Shown: positions 22,375 to 37,460, counted from the first letter of the stretch. The stretch is DNA of 64,000 nt from Craterostigma plantagineum (GCA_027422505.1 JAPQWV010001334.1:31592-95591), one strand, 5' to 3'. Program-made: numbers and translations. Notes: generated by a model not told the origin, from the letters alone.

Positions 22375-24104
22375 TAACTCTTTTAACTTCAAATATGTAA
22401 TAAACAATATGCACTTCACAATTTTCTAAGTATCCAATCAATATTGGCTATGGATATGAATTGAAAAAAAAAATGATTCCTACACTACGGTGATTTGTGT
22501 GGATTAGGATAGTACGTGGATGCAAATCCGGGAGTCATATAACTGCAGACTCGATACACACTAAACTTCGTCGGATTGGACCGTGAGTAGAGTCGTTATA
22601 GGAACAATGCTGCTAAAACCCTACCATGAGCCGCACTTGAAAATAATAGGTTTGAGTTAGCATTTTCGACATGTTTAAATAAATGGGTAAACCTGAACCC
22701 ATTCCAAATATTACGTGGGTCAGATTAGGGTTCGAATTTGCAATCCATAATCAATTTGTTATCAAGTCGTCTAACCCGAATAACATAAATTATGAAAATA
22801 TGCATAATATATATAAAATAAAAGCCAATAACTTCATATTTAATTATGTTTTGTAAGACTTTTGTTATTTGGTAATTGTTTCTTAATTATGTTGATGTTT
22901 TAGAAAACATCTATTTTGTTCTTTAATATTTTGTTTACTTTGGATTTATATGCTATTATTTAGTTATTTTCTTGCTAAACGGGTTGGGTTAACGGATTAA
23001 ATTTGGTTAAAGCAGGTCAGATTTGGCTTCGATATTTAACCCGGTTTAGATAAACATCTCAGGTCAGAGATGAAGTTCTTAACCCGTTTATTAAACGGGT
23101 TGAAACCGAATGTGTGCCCAACCCGACTCGTGTACCACTTTAATCGACCACAGAAAGGAAAAGTAAAGAAACGTTGTATACTCGGGCCATTTTTTTTTTC
23201 TCTCACTTGTTTCCTAGGCTGGGCTTAAATAAAAATCAGGCTATACTTCAAAATTATTTCATTGGCCCCATAAAAAATTGTGCTCATTTGTCCACCACAT
23301 TTTATTATTACTAGTATTTAAGCCATTCTATGAATGTGCCATATATAAATATCATATATTATTTTATATTTCAAGTTTAAGTTATAAATTTAATTTTATT
23401 ATATATAAGAAAATTAATTTGAGGACATACAATATATTGACAATATCATGGCAATTATTTAATTAATATTTATTAAGGGGTTATCATTATCATTGTTGTT
23501 ATTATTATTATTATAAAAGAAGGATGACGCTTAGAAAGGAATTTCCGGTAATTGGTTTCAAAACAGTTGTAATAATAACAAAAATTGTTTGACTAGCGAA
23601 GCAAAGGCAACGGATGGGAGAAAAAGAATTTATTCAACTAGGAAATATTTTGATGTATAGATTTATTGTATAGATTTTCTCGCTATATGGTGCCAGCCAA
23701 CCGAAACCAAGATAAATCATATCCTTGCGGTCAATATGTCAAGAAAAAAACACCATTAACAGTTTTGTCGAGTAAAAATCGCAAATAGGCATTACAAATA
23801 CAACGACTTCTTCCCATAATTAATCACAGCAATAGCCTACAAAATTGCAATCCACTGACTGATAAGTTGTAGATTTTAGTAGGAAAATATCAACGGACTA
23901 TTTTCTTTCCGTATCGTAACAACTTTTTCCATTTCTTAATACGACGCGGCAATTAGAAAAACTAGTATAAAAAGACAACACCATCGATCCAAGCCTTCAT
24001 TTTCCAAACTTGTCTCTATGCTTCTTCAGTAATTGATAAAAAATATAGATGCATTGATAATTATAAGTATTATCGAAGCCGAGAGGAAACAAAACCCTAA
24101 AACA
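22375..24104. other. AT-rich intergenic region with repeat remnants
   Basis: Holds a degenerate palindromic patch at about 22980-23115 built from aacgggtt/aacccgtt motifs (likely an old non-autonomous element) and AT-rich spacer. The part 23860-24060 resembles the promoter of the B3 gene at 25727: both carry gttgtagatttta / cgtagatttta, ggaaaatatcaa.ggacta and cacc-atcgatcc. Confidence 0.45.
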
Positions 24105-24293
24105 ATGATTTCTAAACCAAACTCTCCGCCGTCGACGACAATGGATGATACCAAACAAAACGATGACGTTGAATCTGATGATCAAGAAAACGAGGTTGCT
24201 ACAGCAATGATCATGTTGGCGAATAGACAAAAACACGGAATAATGAATTTCAGTCGTCTATTGGAGCCCCAACCTAATGTAGGTTGCAAATAG
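24105..24293 (+). pseudogene. Truncated sister of the DUF313 B3 gene
   Basis: A 62-codon frame starting MISKPNSPPSTTMDD resembles the first ~40 residues of the protein at 25727 (MAISKLNPPSNEKDDQE), with shared EVATAMIMLAN / EAATALILLAN, then diverges and stops. The B3 domain is absent. Promoter sequence upstream is also shared, so this looks like a tandem duplicate cut after its N-terminal segment. It could still make a short peptide, but nothing indicates function. Confidence 0.6.
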
Positions 24294-25726
24294 ACCATAA
24301 ATATAACGAGTTCCCGTAACTAATCACAGTAATAGTTGTTCAAATTTGAATCACTGCTAGATTAGCCGTACAAGTGACGGAACCAAAGTTGTAACTTGGG
24401 GGGTCAAAAAGGTTTAAACAAAATAATACAAAAAATTAGATTCACGGTAAAATCGTGAAGATATCTTATATACGTTTTATATGACATGTTTATTACATAC
24501 GTGATTACAAATTGCATATTGTAATGAATGAAGACAACAAATTATAGTTCTTCGTGTAGTCGTTTTTTTTTATATATATTTCTAGCATAATCATTACGTA
24601 TTGTTATCAGTACAAAATGATACATTGTAACTCATGAATCAAAGAATAAATTTAAAAAAACAATAATAAGGAACATCTAGTCCGTGGTAAAATCTTCAAA
24701 CGTCTTATATACAGTTTGCGTAAATGTATATTAAACATATAAAAATTAGTTCCATACTGTAATCAATAATAGAATTAGGATTTACAACTTGAGAAATAAA
24801 TAAAACGTTTAAATAAAATAATAAAAACTACAAGTTCTTGTATCTCAATGTGTTTTATATTCGTTCTTCGTAACATGTATTACATAAATAAGAAGAAATC
24901 ACATATTATAATAGTGATATAATCATAAATTATAAGTTGAAAAGTCAAAAATTGCATTCAGAATGACGTTTTCCACAACATGTTTATTTTATATTTGAGA
25001 TTATTTTATAATGTAATGAAACATGTGTTGACTAAATAAAGAAAAAATTATTTTAACAGGATATAAATTAATAAAATGTAAGTTAAATTTATTTGCACTA
25101 TAATCATGGTTTGATATCTTAATCTTTTTGAAATAAAATTATTATTATTTATGGATATGATTCTGTCATAAACAAATATTAAACAGAAGTATAATGATAT
25201 AGAGAGCTATTACAATCAATACGTTGATTTGTTAAATTGTTAAATAGTTTTTATTCAATTAATAAACTTAATTGGTTTCTTTAATTTAAAGTTGATTCTC
25301 GGATAATTAAAATTTCGAATATTAATAAATTTTGGTAATTTAATTGGAATGGGACTAGGTAATAGTTATTATATTTTTAAAATATTGGCCAAACAAATTT
25401 AGGTTTTTTCCTTCTAATCTTCTTCTTGCCACACGAATCTTAGTAAAAGAAATATCAATGTCGACGTCATCAACCCCTCTGATTCCATCGCTGAGTCGTA
25501 GATTTTAATTGGAAAATATCAAGGGACTAATTTATTTCCAAATCCTAACAACACTCCCAGTTTTACGTTAATTGAGTTTTAAAAAAAAGAGGCGGCAAGA
25601 AAATCCATAAAAAGATCAAACAAACACCATCGATCCCCCAGCCATGCATATTCACTTTCCAAACTTCTAGGCTTTCAGCAAGCGCATCGAGTTAAAGAGC
25701 GCATAATCGAGTGGAACCCAAAAACA
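24294..25726. other. AT-rich spacer
   Basis: Low-complexity AT-rich sequence with loosely repeated segments (for example cttatatacgttttatatgac and cttatatacagtttgcgtaa). No exon recognised. The final 250 bp is the promoter of the following B3 gene. Confidence 0.45.
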
Positions 25727-26593
25727 ATGGCAATTTCTAAACTAAACCCTCCGTCGAATGAGAAAGACGATCAAGAAATGCCTTACGAGGCTGCTACAGC
25801 ATTAATCTTGCTGGCAAATTCTCCCCCTCCAGAAATGACCGACGAGGCTGCTGCTACAACGCTGATTACCATGAAGAACTCGGGCAACGACGACCACCCC
25901 TTTGTCGTTCCGTCGAGGAAAAAGAGAACCCCAAGGACCCGCCCGAGACGCTACTACCCACCAAACCCGACCCGAACCGCTCCACCTCTACCAGTCTGCG
26001 CCTACTCAGCCAAGAAAAGGAAAGAGGAAAACCGCCCGCCGTCTTCTTCTAGAAAATTAGTCGTGGTAATAAAAAGGGCGAAAGCGACGACGAGTAGTGA
26101 CGAGTCCGGGCACAGCAGAACTCCTTCGGAGTTGGAGCTACTGAGCGGCGCAATGAGGGTCGTGTCGAAGGGAAGGAGGATAACGCGGGGCCCGATCCTC
26201 GTCGTGGAGAAGGAGATCTGCGCGACGGACCTGAAAGATGGGCACAATCGCCTGGCGATTCCCTACAGCAAGGTGGCGGACAGGAGCTTCTTGTCCCGAC
26301 GGGAGAGCGATCGGCTCTCCGAGCGAGAGGCGAGGACGAGGAGGGACGGGAGGCCGTACAGGAACGAGACGCCGTGTTCGCTCTCCGTAAAGGTCGTCGT
26401 CGTCCCCTCGCTCGACGTCGAGACGATGAAACTGAGGAGGTGGGAGATGGGCGGGTCCTGCATTTATGCCCTGACGAACGAGTGGACGAAGGTTGCGAGG
26501 AAGAATGGGATTTCGCTGGGGGCGGAGGTTAGGGTTTGGGCTTTTAGGGTTGAGGGAGAGGAGAATGTGTGCCTTGCTGTCGTCCCCAAGTAG
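25727..26593 (+). CDS. B3 domain protein, DUF313-like
   Basis: Single-exon gene of 288 residues. An N-terminal acidic/Ala segment precedes a basic region (SRKKRTPRTRPRRYYPP, likely nuclear localisation or DNA contact). The C-terminal ~120 residues (VVEKEICATDLKDGHNRLAIP, ESDRLSEREA, SLSVKVVVVPSLDVETMKLRRWEMG, GSCIYALTNEWTKVARKN, GAEVRVWAFRVEGEENVCLAVV) match the DUF313 branch of the plant B3 superfamily. These are mostly uncharacterised putative DNA-binding proteins, often tandemly duplicated. The gene is more G+C-rich than its flanks. A truncated sister lies 1.4 kb upstream. Confidence 0.75.
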   Translation: MAISKLNPPSNEKDDQEMPYEAATALILLANSPPPEMTDEAAATTLITMKNSGNDDHPFVVPSRKKRTPRTRPRRYYPPNPTRTAPPLPVCAYSAKKRKEENRPPSSSRKLVVVIKRAKATTSSDESGHSRTPSELELLSGAMRVVSKGRRITRGPILVVEKEICATDLKDGHNRLAIPYSKVADRSFLSRRESDRLSEREARTRRDGRPYRNETPCSLSVKVVVVPSLDVETMKLRRWEMGGSCIYALTNEWTKVARKNGISLGAEVRVWAFRVEGEENVCLAVVPK

Positions 26594-27118
26594 AATCTTG
26601 TTTGGGGGACGAGGGGATTACGTATTAGGGTTTGAGTTTTTGAGTGTGTGTGTGAGTTTTTCCTTAATTTCTTTTTTATTATATTCATGGTAAAACTCGA
26701 ATGGTGGCTGGCTTGGCTGGTGCTATTCTACTGCTTAGTCAATTTCATTTTTACTGGGCCAATCAAATAAAGGTTAAAACAGTTGTCCAATGTGTAAGCT
26801 CAATCCCAGAGAGAAAAATAACAATTGCGAGGGGGCCATAATATAAACTAGTACTTTCTGCACGCTCTATGCGCGTGCTTAAAATATAATTGTTTTAATT
26901 TTGATCTTGAAATTTATAATTTACGTTTAGTAGATGGAATATAATTTTTTATATAAAAGAAAAATAGTGAGTAGGAGTATAAGTATAATAACTAAAAATT
27001 GAGGGGTTAAATATGATAATTACTCAATTAATAAAACTAGAAATATAGAGACTAAATTGTAAATTTTTACGGACCAAAATGACAGTTGATAGTCATCACT
27101 CACCCTTAATATAATATA
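26594..27118. other. 3' flank of B3 gene
   Basis: AT-rich spacer with no recognised gene. Confidence 0.45.
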
Positions 27119-27361
27119 CTCCCTCTGTTCCATTTCTTTTTGTACATTTGGAATTTGGCACGCAAATTAGGAAATTGAATATTTTAATATAAAGTACAAT
27201 TGAAAGGTAAAAAAAGTGTATATTTTGACACGTCTTTTAAGAATTTTTAATATTATTATATTAAATTGTTTGTGATAGTTTTTGGTAAAAAAGAAAATGC
27301 ATAAAAGATAGTGGGACGCCCAACATAGTAAAATGTACGAAAACTATTGGGACAAAGGGAG
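27119..27361. mobile_element. Stowaway-like MITE
   Basis: A 243-bp element begins ctccctctgttcc and ends gggacaaagggag, an imperfect terminal inverted repeat of the Stowaway (Tc1/mariner) type. It is flanked by TA on both sides (27117-27118 and 27362-27363). It is AT-rich internally and non-coding. Confidence 0.8.
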
Positions 27362-27561
27362 TAGTATAGATAGGACGACAAGGTAGTAGACATTTTAAAC
27401 GGGCCTCTTCTTTCCGGAACCGGTTCGGCCCGACCCGACGGTTACAGACGGTTCCGCCTTCCTTCTTTACGAAAATAAGTTCATCAACTGGTACGAACAA
27501 ACCCACGAGATTCGCCCGTCATGCACGATGCATTAAACCCACTTAATATATAAATATAAAA

Positions 27562-27562
<1 letters not shown>

Positions 27563-27608
<46 letters not shown>
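27563..27608. repeat. (TA)n microsatellite
   Basis: About 23 uninterrupted TA units in an AT-rich spacer upstream of root cap copy 2. Confidence 0.95.
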
Positions 27609-27610
<2 letters not shown>

Positions 27611-28115
27611 AAATTTATAATTAACCCACACTTATTCATTCCTAAAAATTAAATTAAAGAATTGATGTACAATTAATCCTGTGTACATTAGATAAATTTT
27701 TAATAGTGTAACTTTTATTTTTCTTATATTATCTTTCATCGATAGTGTATGCTCATCACGTTTGATTGAACCATGTAAACAAAGTTATCTGAAAAATTAA
27801 AATTCAGAATATTTGTTGTCGTCGTCTAAGAGTTCATGTACTTTTTTTCTAGATTACTTATCTTCGTTTAGCTTACAATTAGAGCACACAACATCATGTA
27901 GTATTAAAATGTGAGGTTCCTTTTACTTACATAATAGATTATTCGCCATAACATGAACTCTAAAGTATACCGACACCGACACTAAATTAAGTATACAATT
28001 TCAAGAGACAAACCATAGTTGAAGGCCACGAAACATTGACCAAAAGAACCAACCACCAAGAATCAAACCGCACTCTTACACAACGATATTCTTTTCATTG
28101 TCATCCTTCTTGCAC
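27609..28115. other. Promoter region of root cap copy 2
   Basis: AT-rich spacer. No other gene seen. The last bases (tccttcttgcactataaa) match the core promoter of copy 1. Confidence 0.45.
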
Positions 28116-28123
28116 TATAAAAA
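28116..28123 (+). promoter_or_regulatory. TATA box, root cap copy 2
   Basis: The sequence tataaaaa lies 90 bp upstream of the ATG, in the duplicated core promoter also seen for copy 1. Confidence 0.65.
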
Positions 28124-28212
28124 GGGAGCTAGAGACGGTTCATTCATTACCAAGTATAGATACAAAACACACATACAATAACAAGCTAACCAAAAAAATA
28201 AAATAAAATAAA

Positions 28213-29397
28213 ATGAAATCATCTTCGTCCGCCGTAGTATTTGTTCTAGTGATCTCTTTTCTGGCTTTTGCAGCATCTCTAGTCAGTGGAGACGATAATG
28301 GAGGAGGAGAAGACAGTTACACATGCTATTCACACAGCTGCCCATGTTTCCTAAAGAAGATCAAATGCCCTAAAGAGTGCCCATCGATGAATCCAAAAAA
28401 CCCTAAAATGGACAAAGTTTGCCACGTCGACTGCAATTCCCCCAAGTGCCAAGCCGTCTGTAAACGTACACGCGCGTAATTATTATTATTAGAAAATTGA
28501 TGACTATCAACATATAATAAGTATATTAAATTATTCACAGGTAGGAAGCCCAACTGCGATGGTCCAGGCGCAGCGTGCCACGACCCGAGATTCATCGGCG
28601 GGGACGGAATCGTCTTTTACTTCCACGGAAAGAAAAACGAAAACTTCGCATTGGTTTCCGACAAAAACCTACACATCAACGGGCGTTTCATAGGCCTTAG
28701 GCCTCGGGGAAGGCCAAGAGACTTCACATGGATTCAAGCCCTCGGTATCCTAATTGTTGGAAAGAAGAACGGCAACGCATTGTCCCTCTCCGTCGAGGCA
28801 ACAAGGGCGGAAAAGTGGGACCCACAGGCCGACCACCTCAGATTCTCTTACGACGGCCAAGAACTGAATTTGCCAGCTCATCAGTACCCTTCAGTATGGG
28901 AAAACCCTAAGGAAAATGTTAGGGTAGAGAGGACTTCCGAGAGGAACAGCGCGCTTATCACGCTGAACGAATTGGCTGAGATTTCGATCAACGTCGTCCC
29001 AGTGAGCAAAGAGGACGACAGAGTTCACAACTATGGGATTCCTTCTGACGATTGCTTCGCTCACTTGGAAGTTCAGTTTAGGTTTTACGGTCTTTCTGAT
29101 AAGGTCGAGGGCGTTTTGGGAAGGACTTATCGGCTCGATTTTGTGAACCCTGCAAAGCCTGGTGTTGCTATGCCCGTCGTGGGCGGCGAGGATAAGTATA
29201 AGACGTCGTCCCTTTTCGATGCTGATTGTAAGAACTGCGTGTTTAAGCCATCTTCATCTTCGTCTTCGAGCGAAGGAGGTGAAGATCAAGAGAGTGACGA
29301 CGATGGTAATGTTTTGGCTGAGTCTGTGCAGAGCAGTAGCATTGACTGTGCTTTGAAGTGGAACAATGGCAGTAATGGGCTCGTTTGCAGGAAATAA
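28213..29397 (+). CDS. Root cap family secreted protein, copy 2
   Basis: Two exons (28213-28465 and 28541-29397; 75-bp phase-1 intron) give 369 residues. It has a signal peptide (MKSSSSAVVFVLVISFLAFAAS), the same Cys-rich block, then a 248-residue stretch that differs from copy 1 at only about three positions. Exon 1 is shorter and more diverged, and the intron differs in length from copy 1, yet exon 2 is almost identical at the DNA level: recent duplication or gene conversion limited mainly to exon 2. Exon 2 and its 3' flank form the left edge of the segmental duplication that also contains the receptor kinases. The secreted role is inferred from the family. Confidence 0.9.
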
Positions 29398-29732
29398 TTA
29401 TGAGCAACTTGCACATCGTAATTTGTTGTTTGCTTTTTCTTTGAATAATGTTGCTGTGTCTTTGATTCATACTTTTGTTATAGGGAGGGCATACATACGA
29501 TTATCCCCCTTTACTCTCTCTCTATTTCCTCGTAGTACTTTCTTGATGTATCATGAGTCTGTCGTCACAATTTAACATCCACTTGCAAAGTTTACAAAGT
29601 TAATAAGTATTGCAAAGTTTACAAAATAGTAACACGTGAGTACGATCATCTCATGTGCTATACATATACGATCTGTCAGATTTTTAGTTTCCCAATGGAA
29701 TCTCTCCTTAATACTTTATTTCCTTAATGTTC
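29398..29732. other. Convergent 3' flanks (root cap copy 2 / kinase A)
   Basis: A 335-bp gap repeated almost exactly at 38019-38353 and, less perfectly, at 43600-43962. It is part of the duplicated unit. Confidence 0.7.
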
Positions 29733-32835
<3,103 letters not shown>

Positions 32836-33443
32836 AGTTTTGCCGATCGTTTTCTACAAAAGGTGGTTATGATTTTCTTGGCAGTCACAATGTTTGATAT
32901 AAACTTCTTCTTGTCGAGTGATAGAAGACTTGACTTGCTTTGTTTTTATTTGTATCGTCACCACAAGGACTTTTAGTGCTTAGATATTTAGAATAATGAT
33001 TAGTTTTGAAATAGTCATCACATCCCTTTCGAAGTGCCCGATCTTACAAGCCAACTATGTTGTCGTTTGTCCTTGTTCCATGTTTCGTGACAAATTTAAT
33101 GTGATAATCACATTAAAGGTCGTGATGTATTTCAACGTTTCTCGAATCTGTAGTTTTCAATATTGTTGAAAAGCGAAAAGTCTAGAGTTACATACAGCGA
33201 CTTGCTCGATTCAGACGAGTCAAATAAATCCATAATGTTAGGTTCGTGTTTTGTGGTTGAATAAACACTTAGTTTCTTTTCTGTTAGAATCATGTTTTTA
33301 TCATTGGTAATAGATAATAAAGTCTAAATTTATGAGGAACCTTCAACTTCGACCTCCAAATCGCATCCCACTTGGCAGAGATGGAAATCTATTCTACTCA
33401 AAATATTTTGTAAAATAAAATTAAGAAAAAGAAACGTCCTAAA
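32836..33443. other. 5' flank of kinase A
   Basis: Promoter-side sequence of kinase A, almost identical to 41433-42030 upstream of kinase B and recognisably related to 47035-47660 upstream of kinase C. Confidence 0.6.
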
Positions 33444-33448
33444 CTAAA

Positions 33449-33963
33449 TGATGAGATCCTGCCTACCACCGAGAAGCCAGATATAATAAAATAATATTAT
33501 TAATACTTTATTATAATATAATTTTATATATATATCATAAATTAATGAACGGTTCATATTAAAGAGCAACGTGACGGGTTTCTGGCCACCGATTTCGAGC
33601 TTTCCAGATGAGCTGAAGATGTCTATAAATAGGCATCATTGTTCAATTATAAAAACATCCCAAGCAAAGAGAGAGCTCAGTGAGTGTAGAGAGCGAGTGA
33701 AATTTTACTGGGATAATTGGGAATAAATACAAATATATTACACGGGTGGGTAAGGGATCGATCTCTGGTTTAGGATTAAACACGAGCGTTAATTTGTTAG
33801 GTGTAATATATGGTGTTCTCCATGTTTGTAGGCGGTATTGGCCACCTAAAAAATCTCGTGTTCTCTGTCGGCGTCATTTCGATTTTATATTGTCTAGATA
33901 AAATTGCCGCGGGTCCAAAATCAGCCTTTCGTTGGGCTCGAAAAATTTTGCTCAATCCCAACA
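33449..33963 (+). repeat. 5' LTR of the copia element
   Basis: 515 bp, ending immediately before the primer-binding site. It shares the body (catcccaagcaaagagagagctca, gagtgtagagagc, ttttactggg) with the LTR-like sequences at 36939 and 42592. Confidence 0.82.
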
Positions 33964-35109
33964 GGTGGTATCAGAGCCAAGCCTAATTGATATTCTGATC
34001 ATGCTCTGTGGTTGCAGCTTTGTATGATCTTCCACATCAGAAAAGATATCAATAAGGTTTATCGTTAAGCGGAGCCAGTGTCGGACCAAGCTGTTGAATC
34101 TCTACAAGGGTAATGGTGAGGGAAAACAGTTTCGAAGTGCGGCAATTTGATGGTACGGGAAGTCTCACTCTGTGGCAGAGACGAGTGAAGGATATACTTG
34201 TTAATCAAGGTTGGCTAAGGCTTTGAAAGGGACACGACAAAGCCGAAGAAAATGACGAAAGCAGACTGGAAGAATTTGGGGTCAAGAAGTGTCAGCACAA
34301 TTCATTTGTGCATTGTGGATAACATTATTAATAATGTTATTAGTGATGATTCTGCACCAGACTTGTGGGCGAAGTTGGAGGAGCTACATCTCGGCAAAAA
34401 CTTAGCCACAAAGTTGAAGATTATCTTGGAAATGTTCTCACAGTCTCCAATGATGACACTCGTTCACAGGATGAGTGGACATTTGATTCGGGGTCGAAGT
34501 ACCATGTTTGCTTCGAGAAAAAATATTTTGATACGTTCCGAAATATATACAGGGGTTCGGTCTCCATGGCTAATGGATATCATCGTGATGTTCGAGGTGT
34601 TGGAACGGTAAAAATCAAAATGGTTGACGGAGCGGTACACACTTTGGATGGTGTGATCCTTGTCCCAAATTTGCGCAGAAATTTAAATCATTGAGCCAGT
34701 TAGATTCAAAGGCCTATGAGAGTTTTGTAGCTGGGAAAGTCTGTAAAATCACACTTGGCTGAAAGTCCTACTAAAAGGAGAAGAGCGTGAAGGTTTGTAT
34801 CGTATGAATGGGAGTATGGTACATAATATTCTGACTTTGATGGGTTCACAAATATTGCGCGTGCATGGAGGAGAGGCAGACGATAGTGAGAAGGGAAGTC
34901 CTATTGGAGAAGAGGTTGCACCGAAGTCCCTCTTCAGAATCGACGGGTAGAGTCAGTTCTGCATCTGCAAATAGGATTGGCCGCAGAGTGAATTGTTGGG
35001 TTACCAGGTGTATTCCTGAGATGCCACGTCCCTGGATAAGGTGCAGAACAAAAACTTTTTGGGTTGCTCGATTGCCCTCGTAGCTCGGATTGGAATAGTA
35101 ATACATGTT

Positions 35110-36775
35110 GACACGTAGTAGGGCGATCTAACCATAAGAGATTACCGTTTGACGCGAGTGGCAGCTCCTCATCCTTCTTTTCAAACGTCGCGGTGATGGT
35201 GGAGATCACTAGATCGTCACGCCGACCTCGCGGTGTATCACAGAAACGATTCCCCAAAGATGACAAGCGAGATTCGTTCCGTCGCGTGAGAGATATCGAG
35301 TGTGTGAAACTCGTCGCATGTTTTCGGCTTAGCTTATTTCGAAACTTCAGCCCTTTTTTCTTGTATGGTGCACGAAATTTTTGCCTATCTTAAGGCTTGG
35401 ATCTCGATTTCTAAGTCCTTAAAGAATGAGAGATGCTTGCCACATTTATCTCTCTCTATTGAATTCAAATTCAATCAAGGAAAAATACTATAAATAGATT
35501 ACTAACTTTGATATTTAAATCAAATAAAATATCTTTAAATATGGAATCACTTTTCGAATTTCATACTATATATATTTTGAAATTTCTAATCCAATTAAAT
35601 AATATTTCAAATATTTTTATTCCATATTTATTTATATCAAATATGCAAATTAAGGAAGTACCCTCAAACGCATATTTTGAAATTAGCTTAAGGTGAAAGT
35701 CCACTTTTACCCTAAAGCCTTTTACGCACTTGACCAAGCCCAAGTCTTGAAGCTAGTTTCATACGAAGTCCGACTTCGGTCCAATAAATGGCCCAAGTCC
35801 CATTAAGGCGCGACCTAACGACCCAATGCCCAAAACACGTTCTCTCTTCAACGAAACACTTCGATGGTCCTTTTTAAGTCCAACTCTCTAGGTTCGACTC
35901 AATCGACATGGGAGGAATCCAAGAGTCTGATAGTTGCCTAGCCAATTCTGCATTACGGACAGTAGCCCGATTGAGTACGAATTTTGACCAAGTCTTATTC
36001 CTGAACCTGCTATAGATTATAGTACTACGTATAAACCTTTCAACTGTGTCCGCTCTAGTGAGAGCCATGGTTTTTGTCAAACTAACTGAACTCGCTTCTA
36101 TCATAAAAATGGAGACGAGGCAAATTACCAAACTACCCTCCATATCCAACATGAGTTAGTTTTATACCTTGGCCAAGAATTTCGTAATTTTTGTCCCCGT
36201 CCTCATAGGACACTTGTCTCGATTACTTGCAAGACTGTGAATCCGTACTCGGCGGTCTGAACTCGGAAATCACAAATCGTTATCAAGACCGCATCTGGCC
36301 CATTATTGTCGATCATTGACACTCCTTGAGTAATAAGCCATGTTCGATCGTACGACCTGCTAGTCAGTGTCCATGAAACGATTAAATATCCTTGATTCGA
36401 CTCCTATCACAAGTCATGACCTCTGGTTCCGAGTGGGATATTGGCACACGATAGGTCATCGACAAATAAGCCGTAATCGGTTATCCAGCACCCAACTTGA
36501 GTCTTGACACTTACGGACTTTTTAATGTTCGAGGTTAAGAGTCCACTGGTGCATTCCTCTTTCGCACTCATCGAGAACAATGACTCAACTCGACACATTT
36601 GGATTTGTTCGCTTATCGCTTTTATGCTAAGTATAGAACTTAATAACCAATAAACGAACAATGCCTTTATTAAACACATGAAAATATCTTATCACATAAG
36701 AGATCGAACGATAAATAAGCTGATGCCCTATACAATCCAATCCTTGTATAACATTCGAGGGCATATCCCTAACAT
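35110..36775 (-). mobile_element. Possible nested LTR-like insertion inside the copia element
   Basis: Read on the minus strand the right end begins TGTTAGGGATATGCCC, a start common to plant copia LTRs, and the ~1.6 kb block interrupts the otherwise continuous copia remnant. I could not find a convincing opposite end or target duplication, so the limits and the solo-LTR interpretation are tentative. Confidence 0.35.
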
Positions 36776-36938
36776 GAATCAAGTGGGGTATGATCAGAAT
36801 TCTTGATTCGGACTATGTATAGCTTATACATGGAAGGACAATGACATTCGTGGTAATTACTAACGGGTTACTCTCAAAGAGACTCGCTGGAATGAGCGCT
36901 TGCAGAAAAGGTGTTGAATGAGGATGGAGGGGGAGACT

Positions 36939-37335
36939 TGATGAGATCCAGCCTACGCCACCGATGCAAAAAGACAAATAACAAAATAGTCGGTTCGTAT
37001 TGAAGAGGACGCGGCGGATTCCTGACCACCGATTCCGAGCGGAGCAGAAGAGTTGAAGATATCTATATATAGGCCTCATTGTTCAACTGTAAAAAGCATC
37101 CCAAGCAAACAGAGCTCAGTGAGTGTAGAGAGCTAGTGAAATTTTACTGGGGTAGTTGGGAATAGGTACAATTACATTACCCGGGTGGGTAATGGGTCTC
37201 GGGTTTGGGATTAAAAATGAGCGTTAATTTGTTCGGTGTAATATTCTCAATATAATAAAGAGTCGTGTTTATATTGTTTAGATAAAATTATCGTGGGTCC
37301 AGTTGGGCCCGAAAAATTATCATGCAACCCCAACG
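36939..37335 (+). repeat. 3' LTR of the copia element
   Basis: About 397 bp, shorter than the 5' LTR because two internal segments are missing (an AT-rich block near the start and the ggtgttctcc...cgtcatttcg block). It ends cccaacg where the 5' LTR has cccaaca, then target duplication CTAAA. Confidence 0.78.
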
Positions 37336-37340
37336 CTAAA

Positions 37341-37460
37341 TTGATATATTATCAAGAAACCAAAAAGTCTTTGCAAACTGGAAATCGGTTTTAGTTTTGT
37401 GCCTGATACAAGCACGAAATATCCCTAGCAATAAAGAAGCCATAAAACACAGCAAAAGAC
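37341..37460. other. Displaced fragment of the B3 gene 3' flank
   Basis: Matches 48168-48288 (atcaagaaaccaaaaa, aactggaaatcggttt, atatccctagcaataaagaa, agccataa-acacagcaaaaga), the downstream flank of the REM-like B3 gene 1. It is fused at 37460/37461 directly to the interior of a root cap gene, marking a duplication breakpoint. Confidence 0.8.

Larger units (their letters stand above)
33449..37335 (+). mobile_element. Ty1/copia LTR retrotransposon, internally decayed, both LTRs
   Basis: 5' LTR 33449-33963 (begins tgatgagatcc, ends cccaaca) is followed 2 bp later by the primer-binding site tggtatcagagcc, complementary to initiator tRNA-Met. The 3' LTR is 36939-37335, preceded by a purine-rich tract (aggatggagggggaga). 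A perfect 5-bp target duplication CTAAA flanks it (33444-33448 and 37336-37340). Internal sequence keeps gag pieces (VRQFDGTGSLTLWQRRVKD; TKADWKNLGSRSVSTIHLC) joined by a deletion to the protease/pre-integrase region (WTFDSGSKYHVCFEKKYF; GVGTVKIKMVDGAVHTLDGV). Reverse transcriptase and RNase H are missing. The block 35110-36775 is unlike the rest and may be a nested insertion. Non-autonomous remnant. Confidence 0.85.

Noticed and set aside
33966..33978. tggtatcagagcc as part of a tRNA-Met gene
   Set aside because: No cloverleaf surrounds it. Its position 2 bp after an LTR end identifies it as a retroelement primer-binding site; the same holds at 43113.
34989..34995. TGAAT|TG as the left boundary of the suspected nested LTR ending at 36774
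   Set aside because: The truncated copia copy in unit B aligns across this point and resumes beyond it (to about 35110), so the nested insertion must start later.
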